Source of the DNA: Thiocapsa roseilacustris
GTDB taxonomy: Bacteria; Pseudomonadota; Gammaproteobacteria; Chromatiales; Chromatiaceae
Assembly: GCF_041903755.1 (NCBI RefSeq)
Contig: NZ_JBBWVE010000015.1
Location: 84,564 to 148,563 of the forward strand
DNA length: 64,000 nt
Reading direction: 5' to 3'
Shown here: piece after piece, positions 1 to 8,396 of the stretch
Numbering within the stretch: the first letter of the stretch is position 1
How the letters are laid out: every line of letters begins with the position of its first letter
Notes under the pieces: generated by a model
Databases searched by the model: none
Seen by the model: only the letters and a program-made list of their open reading frames with translations
Told to the model about the DNA's origin: nothing
Made by a program: the position numbers and the translations under genes

Positions 1-539
1 ATTTTCTTCGTTTCGTGGGGCTCAGCGCCGCAGGGTAGCGCCAGCAAGCGCGATCACCTCGCCGAGCCGCTTGCCGCGGATGCCGGGCGTAGCCCGCTCG
101 CCCCGGGGGTACGTGCCGGCGACCTCCACGAGCAGGCAGGACGACTCGGTAAGGGCGGCCATCGGCGGCGCCGCCGGATCACGCAGGGCATCCCCGGGTG
201 CGTGCAAAATGCGGCAGCTCAGTCGGACGCGGCGAGGTACGGCGATCCGGCTCATGGGCGACGGGAGTGCCTCGGTTCGGGAATACGGCAGTGGGACGCG
301 AACGTCCGATGCCCGGTGCGACCGCGCAGCCGGGAAGGCGCCGGTTCAAAGTCATGCGCGCGTTGGGCAGGATCGCCCTCGCCCCCGGAGCGCATCGACC
401 AGAATGCACTCGCCTCGGCGCCGGGTCTCGACGGCGCGCCGACGGGACAGATCGAGGCCACCGTCGTCGCCAGTCGCGCGGGGTCAGCGGCAGACGCGCC
501 GCCGGCGGCGATGCCTATGACGCGGCGGTGCTTTCGGGG
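1..539. other. No supportable gene
   Basis: This GC-rich stretch has open frames on both strands, but none shows a recognisable domain, a convincing ribosome binding site or a plausible protein composition (all are rich in Arg, Pro and Ala, as expected for random high-GC frames). A short minus-strand frame ending near position 22 could be the C-terminal tail of a gene cut by the window edge, but I cannot name it. Confidence 0.5.
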
Positions 540-830
540 TCACTCCTCGAAGTGATCCGGCCACTGCCGGGCACCGTGATAGACACGCAGGATTTGCAGC
601 TGATCGCCGCTGACCTGGTAGTGAGCGATGTAGGCGGTTCCGGGGATGGCCAGCTCGCGCGTGCCGGGAACGCGGCCGGGCCTGCCGATGTGCGGGCTGT
701 CCTCGAGGTCCGTGATGCGGCGGCGAAGACGTTTCAGCAGAGCGCGCGCCGCGTCCGGGTTGTCGCTGGCAATGTCGAGAAAGATCTCCCGAAGATCGTC
801 GCGCGCCTGTGGCGAGAAGACGATCGTCAT
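540..830 (-). CDS. parE: ParE/RelE-family toxin
   Basis: A 96-residue protein with the layout of ParE toxins: an N-terminal FSPQARDDLREIFLDIA helix, a central LEDSPHIGRPGRVPGTREL stretch and the C-terminal strands AYIAHYQVSGDQLQILRVYHGAR. ParE-type toxins of this fold poison gyrase or cleave mRNA and are held in check by a co-expressed antitoxin. The start ATG overlaps the stop of the upstream antitoxin reading frame by four bases (ATGA), the usual coupling for such pairs. All family landmarks are present, so the toxin may be intact; its target cannot be told from sequence. Confidence 0.85.
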   Translation of the reverse strand: MTIVFSPQARDDLREIFLDIASDNPDAARALLKRLRRRITDLEDSPHIGRPGRVPGTRELAIPGTAYIAHYQVSGDQLQILRVYHGARQWPDHFEE

Positions 831-1006
831 GCGTCACGCGTGCGCGCCGTCTGCTCGATCAGCGCGTCCATTTCCTCCATCACCGCGTCGAACGGGATGC
901 CTTCTCCGCGATCGAGCGAGGCTTGCGCATGTTTGATTCCTTCAAGCTGCCAGGACTGGGCCTGGATGTACTGCTTGAGCGCCTCGCCAATCTGCAAGCG
1001 ATTCAC
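827..1006 (-). CDS. parD: ParD/CopG-type antitoxin, probably 5'-truncated
   Basis: The last 50 residues (LQIGEALKQYIQAQSWQLEG, then KHAQASLDRGEGIPF and MEEMDALIEQ) match the C-terminal half of ParD-type antitoxins that neutralise ParE. The usual N-terminal ribbon-helix-helix strand is not recognisable upstream, and the DNA there also encodes a different plausible peptide on the other strand, so the 5' part seems to have been replaced by unrelated sequence. I placed the start at an in-frame GTG at 1006, giving 59 residues; this is uncertain. It overlaps the toxin by ATGA. If the DNA-binding part is really missing, autoregulation of the pair is lost while toxin neutralisation may survive. Confidence 0.6.
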   Translation of the reverse strand: MNRLQIGEALKQYIQAQSWQLEGIKHAQASLDRGEGIPFDAVMEEMDALIEQTARTRDA

Positions 1007-1030
1007 CTGGACCGCGTTGAATGCGGCGCG

Positions 1031-1189
1031 ATGGTCTGGTCGCGTTTCAGCGCAGGGCTTGAGGGTACGCGCTGGTACTACAAGGAACTGGTCGCGACCT
1101 TCGCCGGACGCGTGCCGACGGCGCTCGACCAGGCGCTGAACCGCGAGTGGCAGGCAGTGGAGGCCCTCGCCGCCGTGGATGGCCCGTGA
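1031..1189 (+). CDS. Small ORF, C-terminal fragment of unknown protein
   Basis: A 52-residue frame with normal-looking composition (RFSAGLEGTRWYYKELVATF, ending EWQAVEALAAVDGP) ends 10 bases before umuC. I do not recognise the family. It faces the truncated antitoxin and probably marks the fragment that replaced the antitoxin's 5' end. It may be a remnant rather than an expressed gene. Confidence 0.25.
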   Translation: MVWSRFSAGLEGTRWYYKELVATFAGRVPTALDQALNREWQAVEALAAVDGP

Positions 1190-1199
1190 GGTGCCCGCC

Positions 1200-2465
1200 A
1201 TGTTCGCCCTGGTCGACTGCAACAACTTCTACGCCTCCTGCGAGCGGCTCTTCCGGCCAAGCCTGGAGGGACATCCGGTGGTGGTGCTCTCCAACAACGA
1301 CGGCTGTGTGGTGGCGCGCAGCAACGAGGCGAAGGCACTCGGCATCCCGATGGGGGCGCCCTACTTCAAGTACGCCGAGGTGTTGCGCCGGGCCGATGCC
1401 GCGGTCTTCTCCTCGAACTACGCGCTCTACGGGGATCTGTCGCGGCGGGTGATGCAGGTGCTGGCGGGGTTCGCGCCGCGCATCGAGATCTACTCGATCG
1501 ACGAGTGCTTTCTGGACTTGGCCGGGGTCCGGGATCCCACCGCCCTGGGTCTGGAGATCGCCCGCACCGTGCGGCGCTGGACCGGCATCCCGGTGGCGGT
1601 CGGCATCGCCCCGACCAAGACGCTCGCCAAGCTTGCCAATCGGCTGGCCAAAAAGGGCCAGGGACCGGCCGGGCCGGTGCTCGATTGGTCTGAGCTGCCG
1701 GATCGGGACGCCGTGCTGACCTCAGTTCCGGTCGAAGACCTTTGGGGCATCGCGGGTCGCTCGGGGGCACGTCTGCGCGCGCTCGGCATCGCCGATGCGC
1801 GGGCGTTGCGCGAGGCGCACCCGCAGCGGTTGCGCGCGTCCTTCGGGGTGGTGGTCGAGCGCATCGCCCGGGAGCTGCGTGGGCAAGCCTGTCTGGCGCT
1901 GGAGGAGGTGGCGCCGCCCCGCCGGCAGGTTATGGTCTCGCGCAGCTTCGGTGCCGCGGTGACCGCGCCGGCCGAGCTGCGGGCGGCGGTGACGGCGTTT
2001 GCGAGCCGTGCCGGGGAGAAGCTGCGGTCGCAGGGGCTCGCCGCCCCGGCGCTGACGGTGTTCGTGCAGACCAACCCCTTCGAGACGGGCCGGGCGTTCT
2101 ACGCCAACGCCGTGACCCTGGGTTTCCCGGTGCCGACCCAGGACAGCACGGCGCTGGTACGGGCCGCAACGCGCGGGGTCGAGCGTCTGTTCCGCGCCGG
2201 GGATGCCTACCGCAAGGCCGGGGTGCTGCTGCCGGATGTGGTCCCGGCCGGGCAGGCGCCGGCGGATCTGTTCGCCGAGGTCGGGGAGGAGGAGCGCGCA
2301 CGGCGCCGTATGGCGGTGCTGGATGCGGTCAATCGCAAGTACGGGCGCGAGACCCTGCGGTTCGCGGGTCAACTGCGCGGGTCCGGCTGGCGGCGTCGCT
2401 CGGAGCGTGGCTCCGGGATCTCGACGACGCGCTGGGCGGGGTTGGCGAGGGTACGCGCGGGGTAA
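1200..2465 (+). CDS. umuC: DNA polymerase V catalytic subunit UmuC
   Basis: A 421-residue Y-family translesion polymerase. The N-terminus MFALVDCNNFYASCERLF with the catalytic Asp, the palm motif SIDECFLDL and the steric-gate region are all present, followed by the helix-hairpin-helix and little-finger regions and the usual UmuC tail ending in STTRW. Length is normal for UmuC. I chose ATG 1200 because the polymerase motif starts there; an in-frame ATG at 1179 would add seven residues. It would act in SOS mutagenic bypass with an UmuD' dimer, but no intact umuD lies beside it. Only a broken S24-peptidase fragment follows about 390 bases downstream, so the partner must be encoded elsewhere if the enzyme works. 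Confidence 0.93.
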   Translation: MFALVDCNNFYASCERLFRPSLEGHPVVVLSNNDGCVVARSNEAKALGIPMGAPYFKYAEVLRRADAAVFSSNYALYGDLSRRVMQVLAGFAPRIEIYSIDECFLDLAGVRDPTALGLEIARTVRRWTGIPVAVGIAPTKTLAKLANRLAKKGQGPAGPVLDWSELPDRDAVLTSVPVEDLWGIAGRSGARLRALGIADARALREAHPQRLRASFGVVVERIARELRGQACLALEEVAPPRRQVMVSRSFGAAVTAPAELRAAVTAFASRAGEKLRSQGLAAPALTVFVQTNPFETGRAFYANAVTLGFPVPTQDSTALVRAATRGVERLFRAGDAYRKAGVLLPDVVPAGQAPADLFAEVGEEERARRRMAVLDAVNRKYGRETLRFAGQLRGSGWRRRSERGSGISTTRWAGLARVRAG

Positions 2466-2515
2466 TCCCGACGCGGGGTTCGATGACGAACACACGGGAT
2501 CGTCGAAGGTTGATC

Positions 2516-2746
2516 ATGCGCGTCATCTATCTGGCAGGCCCGCTGTTCACCGAAGCCGAACGCGACTGACACCGCAAGACCAAACGTCTTCTGCTCGAGC
2601 AGGCGATCGTCAATGCCATGGTCGAGATGGCGTGCGACGCCATCGTGAACACGCAAGCGAGGCTGCAAGAGGCGGTGTTTGGGTCCGAGGCTGTTTTCGA
2701 TATCGGCGGAGAAGTAGGCGAATCCGCCGCTATTGGGCGCGCATGA
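2516..2746 (+). pseudogene. Nucleoside 2-deoxyribosyltransferase remnant with in-frame TGA
   Basis: The first 17 codons read MRVIYLAGPLFTEAERD, the typical N-terminus of nucleoside 2-deoxyribosyltransferases, which exchange bases on deoxyribonucleosides. The next codon is TGA where the family has Trp (TGG), and the frame then continues open for 58 codons to TGA at 2744. The continuation from LLLEQAIVNAMVEMACDAIV onward does not look like the rest of the enzyme, so the remnant seems to be both stopped and fused to unrelated sequence. The full enzyme would be about twice this length. Confidence 0.6.
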
Positions 2747-2856
2747 TCCCGGTTCTGCGGCTAAACTCCCCGAATACACTCTCACCGCCCGGAGATCGTG
2801 ATGGACGATGTCTTGCAACCGATTCGTAGACAGCTGCGCCCACCTGGTACCCCGAC

Positions 2857-3150
2857 TTGGAGCCACTCGACCCGAGCGAGGAGCCCACCGTCGAGCTGCC
2901 GCTGCTCGGTCTGGTCAGCGCCGGTCAGCCGGTCCTCGCGGTCGAGGCGCGCGAGACCCTGACGGTTCCCGCCCGTCTGGTGAAACGGCATGCGGCAGCT
3001 CGCAGTTTTGCCCTGTACGTGCGCGGCGACTCCATGACCGACGACGGTATCGACACCGGCGATCTGGTCGTCGTGGAGCAACGCCCGACGGCCGAGAACG
3101 GCGAGACGGTGGTGGCCCGGATCGACGGCTATCGCGCCACGCTCAATCCA
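2857..3150 (+). pseudogene. LexA/UmuD-type S24 peptidase fragment
   Basis: The frame encodes the C-terminal S24 peptidase fold of LexA-type proteins: LPLLGLVSAGQP (cleavage and linker region), then ALYVRGDSMTDDGIDTGDLV with the catalytic Ser, and QRPTAENGETVVARIDG. Homology stops just where the catalytic Lys (VKR in LexA) should appear, after GYRATL. There is no N-terminal winged-helix domain, the frame upstream is closed by TAG at 2827, and the first usable start is TTG. It is therefore cut at both ends and should be inactive. Its place after umuC suggests it derives from the umuD or lexA-like partner of that gene. Confidence 0.65.
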
Positions 3151-3369
3151 CAACTCTCATTGCAGATGGATGATGTGTTTCGGCAGTACGCCTCGAATAA
3201 GTACAGCAATTCCCGCCGTGTACGCCCGGCATCGATCGAGACCGTCGCGGACGCATGTGGAGAACGTTCAGGCATGGCACTCCTCTCGCCGCCGGGCGGC
3301 GCTGCTGCAACGGTTGGCTTTTGGTGACCCTCAAGATTGGCTTCGAGCACAGTCGTTCACGGCGGTCCT

Positions 3370-4197
3370 CTAGGTGGTGTCGAGCATCAAGGCGATCAGC
3401 GGCGGGTGGATGATGGACCGATAGAGCGTCTCCCAGTTGGGGATCAGGCACAGATCGAAGCGGTTGCGCAGCTTGCGCCACAGCCGGGTCTTGCTCTTGG
3501 CGGCCGTCAAGGCGGCTTGGAACAGCCGGCAGCAGCGCTGTTGGATCTGATCGATCAGAAACGCCAGCATCATCAGGTGCATAAGCACGGTGCTGAGAGA
3601 CTGTTTGCCGTGACCGAAGTGGTGCTCGAAGTGATCGCCTTGGTTCTTGAGGGTGTTGAAGGTCTCGTTTTCGATCTTCCAGCGTGCGCGGGCTCCTCGC
3701 ATCAGGGTCATCAGGTTGCTGTCCTCGACGGGGATGTCGGTCACCAAAGAGAAGTGGGTGACGCTGCCGTCGGGGGCGTGTTCCCGGTACTCGAGGAAGT
3801 TCACCTCGAGGTCGAAGTTGGCGTCGTTCAACGGCACGCCGTTGAGGTAACGAAAGCGGTGGCGGAATCCCTTCGCGTCGCTGAAGCTCGCCTCGATGGT
3901 GCGCGCGCTGGCCGCCACCCAGTCGAAGAGAAACGTGTGGTCGCTCTGCTTGGCGCCGAGAATAAAACGTAGATCAAGCGCTTGCAGATGGCGAATGTGC
4001 GGGCCGTTGGAGGCCGGCGCGTCTTCCACCACGATCAGCTTCAGGTGCGGGTGCTCGCGGCGCAGATCCGTGAGCAGGCGCTTGGCGGCGTTGCGCTCGC
4101 AGTCGTTCTTCTTCGCCCCGTCGGGCTTGAGGATCGGCTCGGGGGCGAGCGGGAAGACCTCCGCGCAGTCCGGATGCACCAGCACCGCACCGAGCAT
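3370..4197 (-). mobile_element. 5'-truncated DDE transposase
   Basis: The 275-residue frame matches the C-terminal part of a DDE transposase family common in Chromatiaceae: GAVLVHPDCAEVFPLAPEPI, KNDCERNAAKRLL, VVEDAPASNGPHI and WKIENETFNTLKNQG with the catalytic Glu region near the C-terminus. The normal N-terminal domain and first catalytic Asp, roughly 150-200 residues, are missing: the frame starts at MLGAV, in the middle of the catalytic core. No clear terminal inverted repeats were found around it. It is a dead insertion-sequence remnant; the exact IS family is not certain. Confidence 0.75.
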
Positions 4198-4292
4198 CTT
4201 CCGAGCCTGAGCTAACCTACAGTTTTCAAATGGAAAGATTTTTCGGCGGGAATTGCTGCGGGATCCTGGTCCAGCTTTGGCCTACTGACGCA

Positions 4293-4688
4293 TTAGCGGC
4301 CAGCGCTGCGATCTGCGTCGCCCCTCCTGGTCATCGAGGGCGACGCAGCGGTTTGTGATCTGTCGCTCGATGACAGGAGCGCGTTTCCGTGGTCTGCGCT
4401 CGGCTCAACCAGCAGTCGTTTGCCGTTGATCAGGGCATCGCTCACCGTGCGGCGCGCCTGCGCCAGGGTGCGTGAGAAGGTGGTCCGCGAGATGCCCATC
4501 CGCGCGGCACAGTCCTCTTGATACAGGCCTTCCAGATCCGCAAGCCGCAAGGCTTCCAACTCGTCGGCGCGCAGCGTCAGCGTCTCCAGGCCCCGTCCCG
4601 GTCGACCGCAGGGTTTGAAGCAGAGAAAGCCCGGATCGAATCCGATACAGCGGGCGCGTCGCGTTCGACCCGGCATCATGCCTCCCAT
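4293..4688 (-). CDS. DUF134-family DNA-binding protein
   Basis: The protein carries the DUF134 signature: an N-terminal basic segment, the Cys-containing GFDPGFLCFKPCG stretch, then LTLRADELEALRLADLEGLY and a sigma-region-4-like helix-turn-helix AARMGISRTTFSRTLAQAR. Members are predicted regulators that usually sit beside NifX/MinD Fe-S genes in anaerobes, exactly as here. The start is open: ATG 4688 or the tandem ATGs at 4679/4676, since a GGGAGG overlaps this area. It is divergent from petA and the Fe-S operon, and a perfect 20-bp palindrome at 4720-4739 lies just upstream of its start, suggesting autoregulation and control of the operon. Confidence 0.85.
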   Translation of the reverse strand: MGGMMPGRTRRARCIGFDPGFLCFKPCGRPGRGLETLTLRADELEALRLADLEGLYQEDCAARMGISRTTFSRTLAQARRTVSDALINGKRLLVEPSADHGNALLSSSDRSQTAASPSMTRRGDADRSAGR

Positions 4689-4719
4689 GGCTCGATTGTG
4701 CAGTTCAATGCGCTCAGTA

Positions 4720-4739
4720 AAACGCACATATGTGCGTTT
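4720..4739. promoter_or_regulatory. Perfect 20-bp palindrome, candidate operator
   Basis: AAACGCACATATGTGCGTTT is a perfect inverted repeat in the gap between the divergent DUF134 gene and petA. A TTGACA hexamer at 4738-4743 overlaps its right edge and could be a -35 box reading toward petA, though no good -10 follows at 17 bases. Symmetry and position suggest binding of a dimeric regulator, most simply the DUF134 protein itself; this is inference. Confidence 0.55.
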
Positions 4740-4893
4740 GACATTGACGGATATCAGGGCAATGCACGCGGCGGGTGCGGGACAATGCCGATCAGTCCAG
4801 TCGGAATATCACCTTCACCCCACTTTCATTCAAACGACGAGGAGCGCCGCCCGGCATCGGCTTCGGCGCGTCTTCGTTCGGAGACAGACCCTC

Positions 4894-5487
4894 ATGAGCG
4901 AGCAGGTTGTGAACAAGACGAGGCGTCGCGTTCTCGTCGCCGCCACCGGTCTGGTGGGCGCCGTCGGCGCCGGCTTTGCGCTGGTCCCCTTCGTCGCATC
5001 GATGAATCCGAGTGCCCGCGCGCGGGCCGCGGGAGCGCCGGTCGAGGCGGATATCGCCAATCTGGAGCCTGGTGGCCTGCTGCGCGTCAAATGGCGCGGC
5101 AAGCCCGTGTGGATCACTCATCGGACACCCGAGATGCTGGCCGCCTTGCCGGAAAACGATCCGAATCTCGTCGATCCCGCCTCGGAGGTGCCACAGCAGC
5201 CGGCCTATTGTCAGAACGCCACCCGCTCCATCAAGCCGGCCTATCTGGTCGTCGTCGGCATCTGCACGCATCTGGGCTGCGCGCCGACTTATCGGCCTGA
5301 AGTCGCCCCGGATGACATGGGGGCAGATTGGAAGGGCGGTTTCTTCTGCCCCTGCCATGGTTCGCGTTTCGATCTGGCGGCGCGGGTTTTCAAGAACGTC
5401 CCGGCGCCCACCAACCTAGTCATCCCGAAGCATCGCTATCTCACCGACACGACGCTTCTCATCGGCGAGGATGGCCAGCCGGGCTGA
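4894..5487 (+). CDS. petA: Rieske iron-sulfur protein (PetA-like), orphan
   Basis: A 197-residue ubiquinol-cytochrome c reductase Rieske subunit. An N-terminal twin-Arg (KTRRRVLVAATGL) leads into one membrane helix to about residue 35. The cluster ligands sit in CTHLGC (Cys124, His126) and CPCHGS (Cys152, His155), with Cys129 and Cys154 placed for the disulfide. Length matches bacterial Rieske proteins. Cytochrome b and c1 genes are not next to it; it heads the NifX/MinD Fe-S gene group instead, 170 bases upstream of the next gene. It could be a second, specialised Rieske protein that swaps into bc1 under other conditions. Confidence 0.9.
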   Translation: MSEQVVNKTRRRVLVAATGLVGAVGAGFALVPFVASMNPSARARAAGAPVEADIANLEPGGLLRVKWRGKPVWITHRTPEMLAALPENDPNLVDPASEVPQQPAYCQNATRSIKPAYLVVVGICTHLGCAPTYRPEVAPDDMGADWKGGFFCPCHGSRFDLAARVFKNVPAPTNLVIPKHRYLTDTTLLIGEDGQPG

Positions 5488-5656
5488 TCCGGACCGACGG
5501 GGCCGAGCCGATCGACAAGGCTCTCTCACCGCGGCAATCGCAGCATCGAACGGTACACATCACCCGTCAGAGGAGGATCCAATATCTGCACACCCTCATC
5601 GGCCGACTCTCCGAGCGGCTGCATACAGCCAACCAGGACATCCCGAAAGAACTGAA

Positions 5657-6028
5657 ATGAAACTCGCTATTTCCATTTCCGGCCAATCGCTTGATGCACC
5701 CTTCGACGCCCGTTTCGGGCGCGCGCAGTCCTTCTGTCTGGTGGAAACGGTCACCGGCGACTGGAGCGTCCATGCCAATCCGGCCGTTTCGGCATCGGGC
5801 GGAGCCGGCGTGCTGGCCGCGCAATGTATCGCCAAGCTCGGCGCCCAGGCCGTCGTCAGCGGGGCGTACGGGCCCAAGGCGTTCCGCACCCTGTCGGCGG
5901 CGCACATCCAATGTCTCCTTGCGTCGGGCAATGAGGCCCAAAGCGCCGCCGAGATCCTGGCCGCGTTCACCTCGGGGGATTTGACCCCGGCCGATCAGGC
6001 CACGCATGGCGGCCATCACGGAGACTGA
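5657..6028 (+). CDS. NifX/NifB-type Fe-S cluster carrier family protein
   Basis: A 123-residue protein of the dinitrogenase iron-molybdenum cofactor biosynthesis family (PF02579). The start MKLAISISGQSLDAPFDARFG, followed by FCLVET, then VLAAQCIAKLGAQAVVSGAYGPKAF and a short His-rich tail (HGGHHGD), follows the family pattern. In NifX these domains bind FeMo-cofactor precursors, but small stand-alone members occur in many anaerobes without a nitrogenase link. It is the first of four tightly packed genes; six bases separate it from the next. The His-rich end may bind metal. Confidence 0.85.
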   Translation: MKLAISISGQSLDAPFDARFGRAQSFCLVETVTGDWSVHANPAVSASGGAGVLAAQCIAKLGAQAVVSGAYGPKAFRTLSAAHIQCLLASGNEAQSAAEILAAFTSGDLTPADQATHGGHHGD

Positions 6029-6034
6029 ACCGGG

Positions 6035-6913
6035 ATGCGTATCGTCATCGCCAGCGGCAAGGGCGGCACCGGCAAGACCACCGTCGCCACCAGTCTCGCG
6101 CAGGTCGCGGCCGAAGGGCACGCGGTGCGTTTTCTCGATTGCGACGTGGAGGCGCCCAACGCCGCGCTGTTTCTGCATCCGCGCCTGGAGGTCCAGCGGG
6201 ACGTCGGGGTCCAGGTCCCGCGGGTGGATGAGCAGATCTGCACCCACTGCGGAACCTGCGCCGAGATCTGCCAGTTCAATGCGATTGCCGTGGTCGGTGA
6301 AACGACGCTGGTATTCGACGATCTATGTCACGGCTGCGGCAGTTGCACCTGGATGTGCCCGGAGCAGGCGATCAGCGAGCATCTGTTCGTCACCGGTCGG
6401 ATCGACAGCGGGACCACACCCGATGGGATGACCTTTGCCCAGGGTCTGATGAACGTCGGACAAGCGATGGGCGTGCCGATCCTGCGCGAGCTCAAGAAAC
6501 GCGCCCCCGCGGCAACGTCGGCGGGCAACGGCGCGCCGCGTCGCCCTCTGGAGATTCGCGATGCCCCGCCGGGTGCGGCCTGCCCGGTGGTGGAGACGCT
6601 GCGCGGGGCGGACTTCGTGCTGTTCGTAACCGAGCCGACGCCCTTCGGCCTGCACGACCTGAAACAGGTCGTTGCCATCGCCCGTGAGCTGAACATCCCT
6701 GCCGGCGTGGTGATCAACCGCGACGGGATCGGCGACAACGCCGTCGAGGCCTATTGCGCCGAGAGCGAATTGCCGATTCTGCTGCGCATCCCGATGGAGC
6801 GGCGCATCGCCGAGGCGATCGCCGGCGGCCGCACCCTGGTGGAAGCCGATGCCGAGTATCGGCCCCGATTCCGCAACCTGCTGGAAGGCATCCTCGCCGA
6901 GGTGACCCCATGA
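6035..6913 (+). CDS. MinD/Mrp-like P-loop ATPase with two [4Fe-4S] ferredoxin motifs
   Basis: A 292-residue ATPase with a deviant Walker A GKGGTGKTT near residue 10 and a ferredoxin insertion near residues 67-115 carrying CTHCGTCAEICQFNAI and CHGCGSCTWMCPEQAI, each fitting one [4Fe-4S] cluster. The C-terminal half continues the MinD fold (FVLFVTEPTPFGLHDL). Relatives of Mrp/NBP35 load or transfer Fe-S clusters. The stop overlaps the next, paralogous gene by ATGA, so the two ATPases are probably made together and may form a heterodimer. The exact client is unknown. Confidence 0.88.
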   Translation: MRIVIASGKGGTGKTTVATSLAQVAAEGHAVRFLDCDVEAPNAALFLHPRLEVQRDVGVQVPRVDEQICTHCGTCAEICQFNAIAVVGETTLVFDDLCHGCGSCTWMCPEQAISEHLFVTGRIDSGTTPDGMTFAQGLMNVGQAMGVPILRELKKRAPAATSAGNGAPRRPLEIRDAPPGAACPVVETLRGADFVLFVTEPTPFGLHDLKQVVAIARELNIPAGVVINRDGIGDNAVEAYCAESELPILLRIPMERRIAEAIAGGRTLVEADAEYRPRFRNLLEGILAEVTP

Positions 6914-7974
6914 AACAGCTCGTCATCCTCAGCGGCAAAGGCGGCACCGGCAAGACCAGCGTCACCGCGGCCTTCGCCCATCTGGCGTCCCTGGGACCCT
7001 TTGCCGGTCAGGTCATCCTGGCCGATGCCGATGTGGACGCGGCGAATCTGGAGCTGGTGCTCCGGCCGCAGCGGTTGAACACCGAGCCGTTTCGCGGCGG
7101 TCAGGTGGCCCTGATCGACGACGACCTGTGCGCGCAGTGCGGCGACTGCGAGTCGGTCTGCCGCTTCGATGCCATCGTCGAGACCGATACGGGTTGGGTC
7201 ATCGACCCCATTGCCTGCGACGGCTGCGCCGCCTGCGTCTATCAGTGCCCGACCGGGAGCATCGGCATGCAGGAGCAAACCGTCGGCGAATACGCGTACT
7301 CCGACAGCCGCTACGGACCGCTCCATCATGCCCATCTGTATCCGGGACAGGAAAGCTCCGGCAAGCTGGTCACGCAGGTGCGGCAGCGCGCCCGTCAGCA
7401 GGCCCTGGACGATCAGCGCCAACTGGTGCTGATCGATGGACCGCCCGGCATCGGCTGTCCGGTCATTGCCGCCGTCTCAGGCGCCGATCTGGCCCTGCTG
7501 GTCACCGAGCCGACGGTCTCCGGGATCCAGGATCTGCGTCGCGCGCTCCAAACCGTCCAGCATTTCGGCGTGCCGGCACTGGTGTGCATCAATAAGGCCG
7601 ACCTGTATCCGGCCGGTGCTCGGGCGATCGAAGCCGATTGCCAGGCGAACGGCATCCTCACGGTCGGGCATATCCCGTTTGATCCGACCATCGCCCGAGC
7701 GATGGTGGCCGGCGAGGCGGTCACCGCGTATCGCCCCGATGCGCCCGCGAGCCTCGCCCTGTCCGCCGTCTGGGAGCGCTTGGTGTCGGCCCTGGTGCCG
7801 GGGCCGGCGCAACCGCCCGACAGGTTTGAGAAGACAGACGACGCACCGTCGCTTCAGCGGCTGTCAAAACACGAACCGATTGATCATCAGAGCAGTCGAC
7901 CCGGTCTTCAATCGGCCCGGCGCGGCTGCACATCGATTCCACCAACCCTTGATCCACCCGGAGATTCACGATGA
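6910..7974 (+). CDS. Second MinD/Mrp-like ATPase with two [4Fe-4S] motifs
   Basis: A 354-residue paralogue of the preceding protein. It has Walker A GKGGTGKTS, ferredoxin motifs CAQCGDCESVCRFDAI and CDGCAACVYQCPTGSI near residues 75-120, and the MinD switch region LVLIDGPPGIGCPV. A C-terminal extension of about 60 residues after VSALVPG looks poorly ordered and carries no domain I recognise. It overlaps both neighbours by ATGA, which makes a strict translational unit with the first ATPase and the second NifX-like gene. The pairing of two such ATPases flanked by two NifX-like proteins is a known anaerobe gene set of unproven function. Confidence 0.88.
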   Translation: MKQLVILSGKGGTGKTSVTAAFAHLASLGPFAGQVILADADVDAANLELVLRPQRLNTEPFRGGQVALIDDDLCAQCGDCESVCRFDAIVETDTGWVIDPIACDGCAACVYQCPTGSIGMQEQTVGEYAYSDSRYGPLHHAHLYPGQESSGKLVTQVRQRARQQALDDQRQLVLIDGPPGIGCPVIAAVSGADLALLVTEPTVSGIQDLRRALQTVQHFGVPALVCINKADLYPAGARAIEADCQANGILTVGHIPFDPTIARAMVAGEAVTAYRPDAPASLALSAVWERLVSALVPGPAQPPDRFEKTDDAPSLQRLSKHEPIDHQSSRPGLQSARRGCTSIPPTLDPPGDSR

Positions 7975-8342
7975 AAATTGCCGTCACCGCCGAAACCAGC
8001 CAGGGCCTCGACAGCCAGGTCGCCCAGCATTTCGGTCATGCCCCCTTCTTCATTCTGGTGGACGTCGAGAACGGCGCGGTCACCGCGACACGCGATCTCG
8101 CCAATCCCTTCTCAGACGCGCATGAGCCAGGCCAGATCCCGGACTTCATCAGGCAGCAGCAGGCCGACGTCATGTTGAGCGGCGGCATGGGCGGAGGGGC
8201 GATCGAGTTCTTCACACAGGCCGGCATCAAGACCGCCACTGGCGCAAGCGGCACTGTGCGCGCGTCGGTGGAGCGCTATCTGAGTGGCACACTGAGCGCT
8301 GCCGCCCCCTGTTCGGAAAGCGTGGCGCATGGGCACGGCTGA
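7971..8342 (+). CDS. Second NifX-like Fe-S carrier family protein
   Basis: A 123-residue PF02579-type protein: MKIAVTAETSQGLDSQVAQH, FGHAPFFILVD, then IRQQQADVMLSGGMGGGAIEFF with the glycine-rich loop GGMGGGA and a tail ending SVAHGHG. It resembles the gene at 5657 in fold but not closely in sequence. It overlaps the preceding ATPase by ATGA. The family is expected to hold a metal or Fe-S intermediate; His at the C-terminus may contribute. Confidence 0.86.
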   Translation: MKIAVTAETSQGLDSQVAQHFGHAPFFILVDVENGAVTATRDLANPFSDAHEPGQIPDFIRQQQADVMLSGGMGGGAIEFFTQAGIKTATGASGTVRASVERYLSGTLSAAAPCSESVAHGHG

Positions 8343-8396
8343 GGGCATTCGACGCTCAGTCGGACACCGGCTCGCCGATCGGCTGACGCGGCCCAC

